Below, piece by piece: positions 55,498-64,000 of a DNA stretch of 64,000 nucleotides (position 1 is its first letter; every line of letters begins with the position of its first letter). This DNA is from Novosphingobium decolorationis (GTDB lineage: Bacteria; Pseudomonadota; Alphaproteobacteria; Sphingomonadales; Sphingomonadaceae): assembly GCF_018417475.1 (NCBI RefSeq), contig NZ_CP054856.1:2325001-2389000 (forward strand). The letters are read 5' to 3'. A model generated the notes under the pieces. It saw only the letters and a list, made by a program, of their open reading frames with translations, did not search any database and had not been told where the DNA came from. The position numbers and the translations under genes are program-made.

Positions 55498-57002
55498 GTG
55501 GGGATCTACAGCGTGGAACTTTATCTTCAGGTCCGTTTGGCTTGCGCGGATGGCATGAGCCAGCGGGCGGCGGCGAAGCGTTTCAATGTGTCGCGCGACA
55601 CGGTGCGCAAGATGCTGTCGTTTTCATCGCCACCGGGTTACCGGCGTCAATCTGTCCCGCAGCGTCCGAAGCTGGACGGGTTTGTGGCGATCATTGATGG
55701 ATGGCTTGAAGGGGACCGCTGCGTCCCGCGCAAACAGCGCCATACGGCGAAGCGGGTATTCGACCGCTTGCGCGCCGAGCATGGTTTCACCGGCGGCTAT
55801 ACGATCATCAAGGATTACATCCGCGAGCGTGAGCAACGCAGCCGGGAGATGTTCGTGCCGCTGGCCCACCCGGCGGGGGATGCGCAGGCCGATTTCGGGG
55901 AAGCGCTGGTGGAGATCGGCGGGGTGCAGCAGAAGGCCTACTTCTTCGCACTCGATCTGCCGCACAGTGATGCCTGCTATGTGCGGGCCTATCCGGCGGC
56001 GGTGGCGGAGGCCCGGTGGACGGACACGTTCATGCCTTCGCGTTCTTCGGCGCGGTGCCGCGCTCGATCGTCTATGACAACGATCGCTGCCTTGTGGCGA
56101 AGATCCTGCCAGACGGCACGCGTAAGCGTGCCACGCTGTTCAGCGCTTTCCTGTCGCATTACGTGATCCGCGACCGCTATGCCCGCCCGGGCAAGGGGAA
56201 CGAGAAAGGCAATGTGGAAGGGCTGGTTGGTTACTGCCGCCGCAATTTCATGGTGCCGATCCCGAAGTTCCCGACCTGGGAGGCCTTCAACCTATGGCTG
56301 GAGGAGCAATGCCGCAAGCGCCAGCAGGACAAGGTGCGCGGACAGAGCGAGACGATCGGTGAGCGCTTGCAACGCGATCTGGCAGCCATGCAGCCTCTGC
56401 CCGCTACACCCTTCGAGGCCTGCGATCAGACGAGCGGGCGGGTCTCCTCGCAATCCCTGGTGCGCTACAGGACCAACGATTATTCGGTTCCGGTGGCCGG
56501 GGCCATCAGGAGGTCTGGATCAGGCCTATGTCGATGAGGTGGTGGTCGGCTGCCGCAGCGAAGTCATCGCCCGTCATCCTCGTTGTTATGCCCGCGAGGA
56601 GGTTATCTTCGACCCGCTCCACTATCTCCCGCTGATCGAGCAGAAGATCAACGCATTCGACCGTGCCGCGCCTTTGCAGGGCTGGGATTTGCCCGAAGCG
56701 TTCACGACACTGCAGCGGTTGATGGAAGGCCGCATGCACAAGCATGGCAGGCGTGAATATGTACAGGTGCTGCGCCTGTTGGAAACGTTCACCCTCGCCG
56801 ATCTCCGTGCGGCGGTGGAACAGGCCATTGATCTTGGCGCCATCGGCTTCGATGCCGTCAAGCACCTCGCCCTGTGCCGGGTCGAACGCGTACCGCCCGT
56901 GCTGGACTCGACGTCTATCCCTTCCTGCCACGCACAACGGTCGAGAAGACCTTTGCCAGAGCCTATCTGAGCCTGCTCTCCGACCAGCAGGAGGCCGCAT
57001 GA
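55498..57002 (+). pseudogene. istA: IstA-type transposase, multiple frameshifts
   Basis: GTG start. The N-terminal HTH (GMSQRAAAKRFNVSRDTVRK) and the DDE core are present: AQADFGEA, IVYDNDRCLVAK and GNEKGNVEGLVGY. The reading frame breaks near 56012, 56505, 56525 and 56903, each time by a base or two. The end, FARAYLSLLSDQQEAA, overlaps the istB ATG. It cannot give a full transposase unless the sequence has errors. Confidence 0.88.
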
Positions 57003-57763
57003 GCGATCAGACCCCGGAGCTTCTTCTCGCTCACAATCTCAAGGCACCTGCTGCCTACGTGCCTGCGAGAGCACCACAAGCTCGCCCGGCAATGTGCCGC
57101 TGAAGGCGTCGATCATATCCGCTTCCTCGCCCGCCTTGTCGAGATGGAGATGATCGACAGGGAGCGTCGTATGGTCGAGCGGCGCATCAAGGCCGCGCGC
57201 TTCCCCGCCGTCAAAAGCCTCGACAGCTTCGACTTCACCGTCATCCCGTGCTCAACAAGATGCAGGTGCTCGAGATGGCGCGCTGCGAGTGGATCGAGCG
57301 GCGTGAGAACGCCATCGCTCTGGGGCCATCGGGCACCGGAAAGACGCACGTAGCGTTGGGGCTCGGACTGGCAGCATGCCAGAAAGGGCTGTCGGTGGGC
57401 TTCACCACTGCGGCGGCGCTGGTCAGCGAAATGATGGAGGCGCGCGACGAGCGGCGTCTCCTGCGCTTCCAGAAGCAGATGGTCGGATACAAACTGCTCA
57501 TCATCGACGAACTGGGCTTCGTACCGCTCTCCAAGACCGGCGCCGAACTGCTGTTCGAGCTGATCTCCCAGCGTTACGAACGCGGCTCCACCTTGATCAC
57601 CAGCAACCTGCCCTTCGACGAATGGACCGAAACCTTCGGATCCGAGCGTCTCACAGGCGCGCTCCTCGATCGCCTGACCCATCACGTCAGCATCCTCGAG
57701 ATGAACGGCGAAAGCTATCGCCTCGCTCACAGCCGGGCCCGCAAGGCCAAAATCAGACCCTGA
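56999..57763 (+). pseudogene. istB: IstB-type ATPase, frameshifted
   Basis: Begins MSDQTPELLLAHNLKA, then shifts near 57043 to the frame with LARQCAAEGVDHIRFLARLV, and again near 57250 to the frame with the Walker A GPSGTGKTHVALGLG, Walker B LLIIDELGFV and a normal C terminus. IstB is the AAA+ helper that directs IstA. The ATPase half from 57248 remains open for 171 codons but lacks the N-terminal domain. Confidence 0.88.
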
Positions 57764-57776
57764 AAAGCAAGCCAAT

Positions 57777-57825
57777 GCCGGGGGGAGTGGCCCTCGGGCT
57801 ACGCCCTCACGCCACTCCCCCCGGC
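57777..57825. terminator. Strong hairpin after istB
   Basis: GCCGGGGGGAGTGGC and GCCACTCCCCCCGGC form a perfect 15-bp stem with a 19-nt loop that itself contains GGGC/GCCC. It lies between the istB stop and the right end of the element. It could stop transcription leaving the element, or be a nested palindromic repeat. Confidence 0.6.
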
Positions 57826-57900
57826 GTGTAACACGATGGCCTGGTTTTACGCCGCCCCATGGCCGACTTTTGCTCCGCCGTTGACATTTTGGGGAACACG

Positions 57901-58728
57901 GTGGAATTGGAAGACCGGGAGCGTAGTACGCAGGATCGCAAGATCGCATTGCTTATCGATGCCGACAATGTGCCGCATGGCAAGATCGCGGAGATGCTGG
58001 CAGAACTCTCCAAATATGGGACAGCCAACATTCGACGCGCCTATGGAGATTGGGCGAGCGCAGGCCTGAAGAACTGGAAGGACAAACTGCACGATTTCGC
58101 GATCCGCCCGGTTCAGCAGTTCAGCTATTCCACAGGCAAGAACGCCACGGACATGGCGCTGGTGATCGACGCCATGGAACTGCTCTACACGCGGAAACTG
58201 GAAGCTTTCTGTATCGCCTCCAGCGATGCCGATTTCACGCCTTTGGTGATGCAGCTCCGAGCGAACGGGCACGAGGTCTACGGCTTCGGTGAGCGCAAAA
58301 CACCTTCTCCATTCGTCAATGCCTGCACGGCATTCCTTTTCCTCGATACTCTGGGTGAACCGCTTGTTGCCGCAGCTCCTTTAGCGCCGGCTGCAAAATC
58401 CAAGCCCAAAGCCAAGCCGAATGGCAACGGAGCAACCTCGCCCGCCCCCAAACCAGCGGGCACGATCCTGTCGCAGGACACGAAGCTTGTCACTATATTG
58501 CGCGGGGCAGTCGAAGCCACGGCCCGCGAGGATGGCTGGGCCCATATGGCGGCGGCCGGACTTGCCGCCCGACGGCAGGCTCCGATCGATCCACGCAATT
58601 ATGGCGTTCGGAATTTCACCGCGCTCTTCGAGGCTACGGGCTTGTTCCAGGTAGTGCGGAACGAGAATGGTCAGAGCTATGTCGCGGACAAACGAAACAA
58701 GGAGCGGACATCGCAACCGACACGTTAG
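57901..58728 (+). CDS. NYN-domain protein with C-terminal LOTUS (OST-HTH) domain
   Basis: 275 residues. NYN (PIN-like) nuclease fold: KIALLIDADNVPHGKIAEML with the first Asp pair, YGDWASAGLKNWKD, TGKNATDMALVIDAMELLY and SSDADFTPLVMQLRANGHEV give the acidic active-site residues. After a Pro/Lys/Ala linker, LVTILRGAVEATAREDGWAH and NYGVRNFTALFEATGLFQV form a LOTUS/OST-HTH domain. Such proteins are predicted RNases of the LabA/DUF88 family. GTG at 57901 is used; the ATG at 57859 lies inside the IS21 end. Confidence 0.87.
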   Translation: MELEDRERSTQDRKIALLIDADNVPHGKIAEMLAELSKYGTANIRRAYGDWASAGLKNWKDKLHDFAIRPVQQFSYSTGKNATDMALVIDAMELLYTRKLEAFCIASSDADFTPLVMQLRANGHEVYGFGERKTPSPFVNACTAFLFLDTLGEPLVAAAPLAPAAKSKPKAKPNGNGATSPAPKPAGTILSQDTKLVTILRGAVEATAREDGWAHMAAAGLAARRQAPIDPRNYGVRNFTALFEATGLFQVVRNENGQSYVADKRNKERTSQPTR

Positions 58729-58833
58729 AACCTGGGCACCAGGCTCGCGAAAGAGGCTCACTGTTGCAGCCCCCCCGCGCCGCGCGTGCCCGAGGTGATC
58801 AGGCCCGCTTGCCCTTCAGGCTGAGAAAGTCTG

Positions 58834-59160
58834 TCACGGCTTGATCTCCAGCGCGCTGATCTTCACTCCCTTCAGCACGATGAGGTAGCGAAGATCGGCC
58901 GGGCTGCCGGGAAAATCGCCCTCCAGGTGATTGGTGACGACAATGCGATCCGCGTCGACCTCAATCGAAAACGGTTCGACCGTATAGCTGTATTTCGTCG
59001 AGGATGACGCTTTCCAGTTCCTGATCGCGGCGCGCCCTTCATGGTTTTCGCCTTCGTCCCGAACGAGCGGGGCCTGCGTGAGGCATTGCGCCACGCGCTC
59101 TGGATCCTTCGTCTCGTCGGCAGTGAAATAGCGGGCGATGGCCCGGGACGGTTTGCTCAT
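58834..59160 (-). CDS. SnoaL/NTF2-like small protein
   Basis: 108 residues with a SnoaL/DUF4440-type layout: AIARYFTADETKDPERVAQC, L-V-R-D-E-G-x-x-H-E-G-R-A-A-I-R region, then strands ending in LRYLIVLKGVKISALEIKP. This fold is used by many enzymes and binding proteins, so no function can be given. ATG 59160 is used. Confidence 0.7.
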   Translation of the reverse strand: MSKPSRAIARYFTADETKDPERVAQCLTQAPLVRDEGENHEGRAAIRNWKASSSTKYSYTVEPFSIEVDADRIVVTNHLEGDFPGSPADLRYLIVLKGVKISALEIKP

Positions 59161-59362
59161 CGACGCCAATCAACCGACTGTATTTACCAAAGGAATTCCT
59201 CGGCCATTTGCGCGACAAGGCCCCCCGGACATGCCGCGATGTGGGACGTCAAAGCGGCCTCACGGCCATATCCGGCGTGCCGACCTGGAACTTTCGCGGT
59301 GAACGGCCTTTGATTGGGAAGGGCGGCCATACCGACCGTCCACCGGGATCGAGGCCGAAGGC

Positions 59363-60661
59363 ATGTATTCACCCCGCGCTCCAATCGCGTCCGCTGGAAC
59401 CGAACGGGTCCGGGCCGGTCCACCCGACCTGACGCATTTCCGGGCAACTCGCGACCTGAGCGTCGCCCTTGCCAGCGGGCTCAACGAAGCCGACGCAACG
59501 GTCCAGTCGATGCCCGATGCCTCTCCGGTCAAATGGCATCTGGCGCATACGACCTGGTTCTTCGAGACGTTCCTGCTGCGCGACACGCGATCCGACTATC
59601 GCCTGTTCGACGCAAAGTGGCCCTTCCTCTTCAACAGCTACTACGAAGCCGAAGGGGCCCGGCTCGCTCGCCCCCAGCGCGGCCTGCTCACCCGCCCCAC
59701 CCTGGAGGAGGTCCTCGCCTACCGCGCGCATGTCGACGCTGCGCTCGCGCGCGTCTGGCCCGACCTTCAGGAGCACCATGCCGCCCTGCTGGAACTGGGC
59801 CTTCAGCACGAACAGCAGCACCAGGAACTGCTCCTGACCGACCTGAAGCATCTCTTTTCCTGCAACCCGCTTGGCCCGGCCTACCGCGAGGAAGGCGCCG
59901 CGCCGCCAACAAGCGTTGCCGCCGAACTAAAATGGCTGGAAGGGCCGAGCGGCGCGCGGACCATCGGCCACGCCGGCAAGGGGTTCGCATTCGACAACGA
60001 GGGCCCAGCCCACACGCAATGGCTTGCGCCCCACGCCCTTGCCCATCGCCCTGTTACCAACCGCGAATGGTGCGCCTTCATCGCCGATGGAGGTTATGAG
60101 ACGGCCTCCCTGTGGCTGTCCGATGGGTGGGACTGGGTCCGCCGCGAGGGCGTCGCGGCTCCGCTCTACTGGCGTGGGCAGGGCGAGCCGGAGGCGCGCG
60201 AGACCTTCACGCTTTCCGGTTGGCGTGCGATCGACCTCGATGCGCCCGTCACCCACATCTCGTTCTACGAAGCGGATGCTTATGCGACATGGGCCGGCGC
60301 GCGCCTCCCGACCGAGCAGGAATGGGAAGCGGCCGCCAGCGCTCATCCGGCGACGCACGGGATTCAACTCGACCGCGCAGCGGCTGTGCAGCCACGCGCC
60401 GAAAGTCCGGAAGGGGATTTTGCCTCGATTTTCGGCAACGTCTGGGAGTGGACGGGGTCGGCCTACCGCCCCTGGCCCGGCTTTCGCCCTGCCCCCGGCG
60501 CTGTGGGCGAATACAACGGCAAGTTCATGTCCAACCAGTTCGTGCTGCGCGGAGGAAGCTGCGCGACCCCGCGCGGCCACGTGCGCGCGACCTACCGCAG
60601 TTTCTTCCATCCGCACCAGCGCTGGCAATTCACCGGCCTGCGACTTGCAAGGGACCTCTAG
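59363..60661 (+). CDS. egtB: Ergothioneine biosynthesis protein EgtB
   Basis: 432 residues. Iron(II) sulfoxide synthase that couples hercynine to a thiol. N-terminal DinB-like domain with the iron ligands H62 (WHLAHTTWF) and H149/H153 (HEQQHQE), then a formylglycine-generating-type domain (HRPVTNREWCAFIADGGY, LPTEQEWEAAA, GNVWEWTGSAY, FVLRGGSCATPRGHVRATYR). egtD follows 2 nt downstream. The second substrate (Cys or gamma-Glu-Cys) cannot be told from sequence by eye. Confidence 0.95.
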   Translation: MYSPRAPIASAGTERVRAGPPDLTHFRATRDLSVALASGLNEADATVQSMPDASPVKWHLAHTTWFFETFLLRDTRSDYRLFDAKWPFLFNSYYEAEGARLARPQRGLLTRPTLEEVLAYRAHVDAALARVWPDLQEHHAALLELGLQHEQQHQELLLTDLKHLFSCNPLGPAYREEGAAPPTSVAAELKWLEGPSGARTIGHAGKGFAFDNEGPAHTQWLAPHALAHRPVTNREWCAFIADGGYETASLWLSDGWDWVRREGVAAPLYWRGQGEPEARETFTLSGWRAIDLDAPVTHISFYEADAYATWAGARLPTEQEWEAAASAHPATHGIQLDRAAAVQPRAESPEGDFASIFGNVWEWTGSAYRPWPGFRPAPGAVGEYNGKFMSNQFVLRGGSCATPRGHVRATYRSFFHPHQRWQFTGLRLARDL

Positions 60662-60663
60662 AC

Positions 60664-61662
60664 ATGGCCACATCACCGCTCGACGCCCCCCGGCGGGCGC
60701 TACAGCCCTCCTTTGACCCTGCCTTTCGGGCCGATGTGCTCCGCGGCCTTGCGGGACCAGCGAAGTCCATCCCGGCCCGATGGCTTTACGACGAGACAGG
60801 CTCGGAGATCTTCGAGGCCATAACGCAGGCTCCGGAATACTATCCGACCCGCACCGAAACCTCCTTGTTGCAAGCTCACAGCGCGGACGTCGTGCGCCAG
60901 AGCGGCGCGGACGCGCCGGTCGTCGAATTCGGATCGGGCAGTTCGCTCAAGACGCGCATCCTGCTCGAACACATGCCGAAAACAACCTACGTCCCCATCG
61001 ATATCTGCGGCGAATTCATGGATGCCGCCTGCGCGGAGCTCGGCGCGCGCTTCCCCGGATTGGAGATCCTGCCCGTCGAAGGCGATTTCATGCAGGAAGT
61101 GCCGCTGCCCTCCTGCGTGAAGTCCTCCGACGGCGCGTCCCCTGAAGCGCTCGGCTTCTTTCCCGGCTCCACCATCGGCAACCTGCTTCACGCCGAAGCG
61201 ATCGACATGCTGCGCGCGATGCGCCGCACCCTCGGCGAAGGCGCATGGCTGCTCATCGGCATGGACCGCACAAAGGAGCCGGACCGGCTCATTGCCGCCT
61301 ACGACGATGCCCTGGGCGTGACCGCCCGGTTCAATCTCAACCTCCTGACCCGCATCAACCGGGAACTCGATGGTTCGATCCCCCTCGACGGCTTCCGCCA
61401 TCTGGCTCTCTGGAACGACGAGCGCAGCCGTATCGAGATGCACCTCGAGGCGCTTCGCGATGTCCGCTTCGAAGTCGCCGGCACGCCGTTCACCATGGAC
61501 CATGGCGAGACCATTCATACGGAAAACTGCCATAAGTACACGCCTCAGGGCATGGAAGGCCTGCTCGCCGCGGGGGGCTGGGCCACGCAGTGCCATTGGA
61601 GCGATGCGGATGGGGACTATTCCCTGTTGCTGGCCCGCGCGCACGATCACGCGCGCGGCTGA
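60664..61662 (+). CDS. egtD: L-histidine N-alpha-methyltransferase EgtD
   Basis: 332 residues. Trimethylates histidine to hercynine, the first ergothioneine step. Family blocks: PARWLYDETGSEIFEAITQA, PEYYPTRTETSLL, the SAM site VVEFGSGSSLKT, and FFPGSTIGNL, with a C-terminal region ENCHKYTP. It forms a two-gene operon with egtB. It ends 4 nt before the convergent MFS gene. Confidence 0.96.
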   Translation: MATSPLDAPRRALQPSFDPAFRADVLRGLAGPAKSIPARWLYDETGSEIFEAITQAPEYYPTRTETSLLQAHSADVVRQSGADAPVVEFGSGSSLKTRILLEHMPKTTYVPIDICGEFMDAACAELGARFPGLEILPVEGDFMQEVPLPSCVKSSDGASPEALGFFPGSTIGNLLHAEAIDMLRAMRRTLGEGAWLLIGMDRTKEPDRLIAAYDDALGVTARFNLNLLTRINRELDGSIPLDGFRHLALWNDERSRIEMHLEALRDVRFEVAGTPFTMDHGETIHTENCHKYTPQGMEGLLAAGGWATQCHWSDADGDYSLLLARAHDHARG

Positions 61663-61666
61663 GAGG

Positions 61667-63001
61667 CTAGCGGGTTTGGCGAAGAGGCGCGGTTTCGGGC
61701 ATGCGCACGAACACCGCGATCACGCACAGGGCGACAGCCGATATCATGGCGCCCGGCGCCCCGGCCCAACCGGTACCGGTCACCAGGAGATGCGCGATCA
61801 CGGGGGTAAGACCTCCGAAGATGGCGGTCGCGCTCGTCGCGCCCAGGGCCAGGCCGCTCAGGCGCCCCTCGCCCGGGAACAGTTCGGCCGTGGTGACCGC
61901 CCCCACTGCGCTGACCGCTCCGCCCAGCGCCGCCATGACCAGAGCTCCTGTCCAGGTCGCGAGGCCGTTCGCGGTCATCCCCGCAAAGAGCGCCGAAGGC
62001 ACCACGATCGCGACCAGCGCCAGCGCGACGAGCACCGGGCGACGGCCGATACGGTCCGACAGCATGCCCGTCAGCGGCGTCACCAGGATCACCGTCAGCG
62101 CGGCCAGGGTCGAGATCGAGAGGGCCTGCGTTTCGGGCATGGTTCCGGTCGCGTCGAGAAACGCGGGCACATAGGTGATCCCCACGTAGTAGGTGATCGA
62201 CCCCAGGGCCGAGATCGCAAAGCCACGTGCGATGGCGGCGCGATGTCCCGACAGGATGTGCCGGATCGGCCGATCGGGGACCGTGCCGCTCCGTTGCTGA
62301 GCATGGAATTCGGGGGTTTCGGCAAGCGCGGCGCGGGCGATCAGCACACAACCTGCCAGCGCCCCGCCAAACAGGAACGGGATACGCCAGCCCCATACGA
62401 CAAGCGCGTCGGGCGGCAAGGCCCAGACCGTCAGCGCCGCGGCGCCCGCCGCCAGAAGAGCGCCGATCTCGCTCGATGCCGACGCGCAGCTGGCAACGAG
62501 GCCACGGCGATGCGCGTGCGCGCCTTCGAGCAGGTAGGCGACAACCCCGGTATATTCACCGCCGACCGAGAACGACATCACACAGCGCAGGAGCACCAGC
62601 AGCACGCCCGCCACAGGGCCCGCCTGTGCGTAGGTGGGCAGGACCGCCGTTGCCAGCATGGCCGCCGTCATCAATGCCATCGAGCCCAGCATCGCAACGC
62701 GCCGCCCGAAGCGGTCGCCAAGGTGGCCGAACACCAGGGCGCCGATGGGACGCAGCAGGTAGGCGATGGCGAAGCCGCCCAGCGTCTGCGTCATCGAATG
62801 GCCGTCCGCTGCGAAGAACACCCGCGCCAACACAGTCGCGAAATAGAGATAGAGCGTGAAGTCGTACCACTCGACCATCGTCGAGAGCGCGGCAATGACC
62901 ATCGAACGCCGGGGCATCGGCACGTGACGAGCAGAAGGCAAGGGTTCGGCGCTGTGCGCGCTGTGGCTGGCTTCGCCGTGCATCTGCCAAGGGTGCCGCA
63001 T
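61667..63001 (-). CDS. MHS-type MFS transporter
   Basis: 444 residues, 12 membrane helices. The metabolite:H+ symporter subgroup is marked by MVEWYDFTLYLYFA in the first helix, RPIGALVFGHLGDRFGRR in the loop 2-3 and GGEYTGVVAYLLE. Members move organic acids, betaines or proline. ATG 63001 is used, with 62983 as alternative; the upstream in-frame extension overlaps the divergent gene and is not coding. Lies next to ergothioneine genes but faces them, so a link is not implied. Confidence 0.87.
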   Translation of the reverse strand: MRHPWQMHGEASHSAHSAEPLPSARHVPMPRRSMVIAALSTMVEWYDFTLYLYFATVLARVFFAADGHSMTQTLGGFAIAYLLRPIGALVFGHLGDRFGRRVAMLGSMALMTAAMLATAVLPTYAQAGPVAGVLLVLLRCVMSFSVGGEYTGVVAYLLEGAHAHRRGLVASCASASSEIGALLAAGAAALTVWALPPDALVVWGWRIPFLFGGALAGCVLIARAALAETPEFHAQQRSGTVPDRPIRHILSGHRAAIARGFAISALGSITYYVGITYVPAFLDATGTMPETQALSISTLAALTVILVTPLTGMLSDRIGRRPVLVALALVAIVVPSALFAGMTANGLATWTGALVMAALGGAVSAVGAVTTAELFPGEGRLSGLALGATSATAIFGGLTPVIAHLLVTGTGWAGAPGAMISAVALCVIAVFVRMPETAPLRQTR

Positions 63002-63062
63002 TCGAGCGGCCCGAACAAGGCTAGCGTGACCGCACCCTTGCCTGCGAATAAGGCTATTCGGC

Positions 63063-64000
63063 GTGACTGAGGGACTTTTCGACTTTGACACTGCTGTGGA
63101 TCGCAGCGGATCGGACGCCGCCAAGTGGCAGGAGGGTCCAGACATCCTCCCGATGTGGGTGGCCGACATGGACTTTCGCAGCGCACCGGCCGTGCAAGCG
63201 GCGCTCGAAGCGCGGGTGGCGCACGGCGTGTTCGGCTACCCCGCACCCCATTCGGCCTATTTCGAGGCTATCGCAAACTGGTTCGCGCGGCGCCACGGCG
63301 TGCGCGTGCGCCGCAGCGGCATCATCCCGACGATCGGCGTCGTCCCAGCCATCCAAGCCATCCTGGGTGCCCTGTGCGCCCCGGGTGACGGGGTGATCGT
63401 GCAGCCCCCGGTCTACAACCGCTTCCTTTCCGCACTTGAGCACATGGGCTGCCGCCGGATCGAGAACCCGCTGGTGCTGCGCCAGGGCCGCTACGAAATG
63501 GATTTCGCCGACCTGGAACGAAAGGCGGCGTGTTCGCAGGCGCGCGTGCTCCTGCTGTGCAACCCGCACAATCCGGGCGGTCGCGTCTGGACACGCGCGG
63601 AACTGGAGCAGCTCGCCCGGATCTGTGCGCGCCATGGCGTCAGGGTGGTGAGCGACGAGATCCATGGCGACCTGGCTTTCTCCGACCACCCCTTCACCCC
63701 TTTCGCCGCAATGGCGCAAGACGCGGCAGCAGGCTGCATCACCTGCACCGGGGCTGGCAAGGCGTTCAACATTTCGGGGCTGCAGAACGCGTTTGTGGTC
63801 GTAGGCGATCCCGAATTGCGAGCGCTTGTGGAGGCCGCCATGACCGCGCATCAGATCCGCGACCTGAACCCGATGGGGCTGGCCGCCACGACGGCCGCCT
63901 ACACCCGAGGGGAAGCCTGGCTGAACGCACTCATCGCCTACCTGGAAGGCAACGAGCGCCTGCTGCGCCAGACCTTTGCCCGGCACCTTCCCCACATCGA
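63063..64000 (+). CDS. MalY/PatB-type C-S lyase (partial, runs off the window)
   Basis: The first 312 codons of a fold-type I PLP enzyme, open to the window end. Blocks: KWQEGPDILPMWVADMDF, HGVFGYP, IPTIGVVPAIQAIL, LLCNPHNPGGRVWT, VVSDEIHGDL and the PLP lysine K233 in GAGKAFNISGLQ. This is the MalY/PatB cystathionine beta-lyase family; members cleave C-S bonds in cystathionine or other cysteine conjugates. GTG start with AAGG 9 nt upstream. It is divergent from the MFS gene. Confidence 0.9.
   Translation, partial: MTEGLFDFDTAVDRSGSDAAKWQEGPDILPMWVADMDFRSAPAVQAALEARVAHGVFGYPAPHSAYFEAIANWFARRHGVRVRRSGIIPTIGVVPAIQAILGALCAPGDGVIVQPPVYNRFLSALEHMGCRRIENPLVLRQGRYEMDFADLERKAACSQARVLLLCNPHNPGGRVWTRAELEQLARICARHGVRVVSDEIHGDLAFSDHPFTPFAAMAQDAAAGCITCTGAGKAFNISGLQNAFVVVGDPELRALVEAAMTAHQIRDLNPMGLAATTAAYTRGEAWLNALIAYLEGNERLLRQTFARHLPHI

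Larger units (their letters stand above)
55382..57898 (+). mobile_element. IS21-family insertion sequence, decayed
   Basis: About 2.5 kb with IstA- and IstB-type genes in order and an ATGA overlap, as in IS21. Related end repeats: AACGGCGGAGCAATATTCGA near 55395 on the left and its counterpart AACGGCGGAGCAAAAGTCGG on the reverse strand near 57880, plus inner GGCGGCGTAAAA repeats on both sides. The outermost bases (TGTT..AACA) are a guess. No target-site duplication was found at those ends. Both genes carry several frameshifts. Confidence 0.7.

Noticed and set aside
55374..57906. Target-site duplication of the IS21 element
   Set aside because: Flanks of the chosen ends (GGCAACGA and CGGTGGAA) do not match, nor do those of an alternative right end at 57886.

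Overview
The window is high-GC chromosomal DNA of an alphaproteobacterium, most likely a sphingomonad (Novosphingobium-like). This rests on the alphaproteobacterial F1-ATPase zeta-type inhibitor (DUF1476), a sphingomonad-style psp locus, carotenoid hydroxylase CrtZ, the rimP-nusA-ylxR-infB order, large TonB receptors with FecI/FecR regulators, and frequent GTG/TTG starts. No rRNA, tRNA or CRISPR array was seen. Function assignments come from reading motifs and family resemblance by eye; no database search was run.

0-13 kb: thymidine kinase, a DUF1963 protein, rbfA, and the translation/transcription operon rimP-nusA-ylxR-infB (minus strand), with small membrane-protein and DUF1697 genes between infB and rbfA. 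A short RadC/JAMM protein, an integral membrane protein, an unknown 117-residue protein and a membrane-anchored LuxR-type regulator follow.

13-17.5 kb: a phage-shock (Psp) envelope-stress locus. PspF is divergent from a sigma54 promoter (-24/-12 at 14211-14227) with tandem 14-bp direct repeats upstream. Then come a small membrane protein, PspA, PspC and five consecutive small single-pass coiled-coil (PspB-like) proteins, most sharing a C-terminal motif. This is the most unusual system in the window. A multi-hairpin repeat family lies near it, at 3.5, 17.5-17.7 and 19.9 kb.

17.7-31 kb: housekeeping metabolism: nadE, sufE, a DUF454 protein, a formate/nitrite-type channel, crtZ, leuC-(55-residue membrane protein)-leuD, the ATPase inhibitor zeta, bolA-grxD, a Nudix hydrolase, a PilZ protein and a FucP/GluP-type sugar transporter. 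29-34 kb is a full glycerol regulon: glpK-glpF divergent from glpD-glpR across an intergenic stretch rich in TTTCGTTT/AAACGAAA repeats.

34-46 kb: an IS5-type remnant, a PaiB-like FMN protein, an amidase, an S9 peptidase, a large STN-type TonB receptor and its FecR/FecI pair. The set looks like a regulated import-and-cleave module for a peptide-like substrate. Then an arginine/ornithine set: a CtlX-type hydrolase and ornithine cyclodeaminase, divergent from an Lrp regulator.

46-58 kb: a decaying accessory region. It holds a DUF927-like C-terminal remnant, an esterase frameshifted by an 8-bp tandem duplication, a truncated BASS transporter, and a gamma-glutamyltransferase tail joined by a deletion to a flavin reductase. 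The flavin reductase, an SDR, an IacB-like protein, an IacA-like monooxygenase and a divergent MarR regulator resemble a partial indole-3-acetate (iac) cluster without its ring-hydroxylating dioxygenase. An orphan FecR/ECF sigma pair, an IS1380-type remnant and a decayed IS21 element follow.

58-64 kb: a NYN-LOTUS protein directly abutting the IS21 element, a SnoaL-like protein, the ergothioneine pair egtB-egtD, an MHS-type MFS transporter, and a MalY/PatB C-S lyase that runs off the window end.
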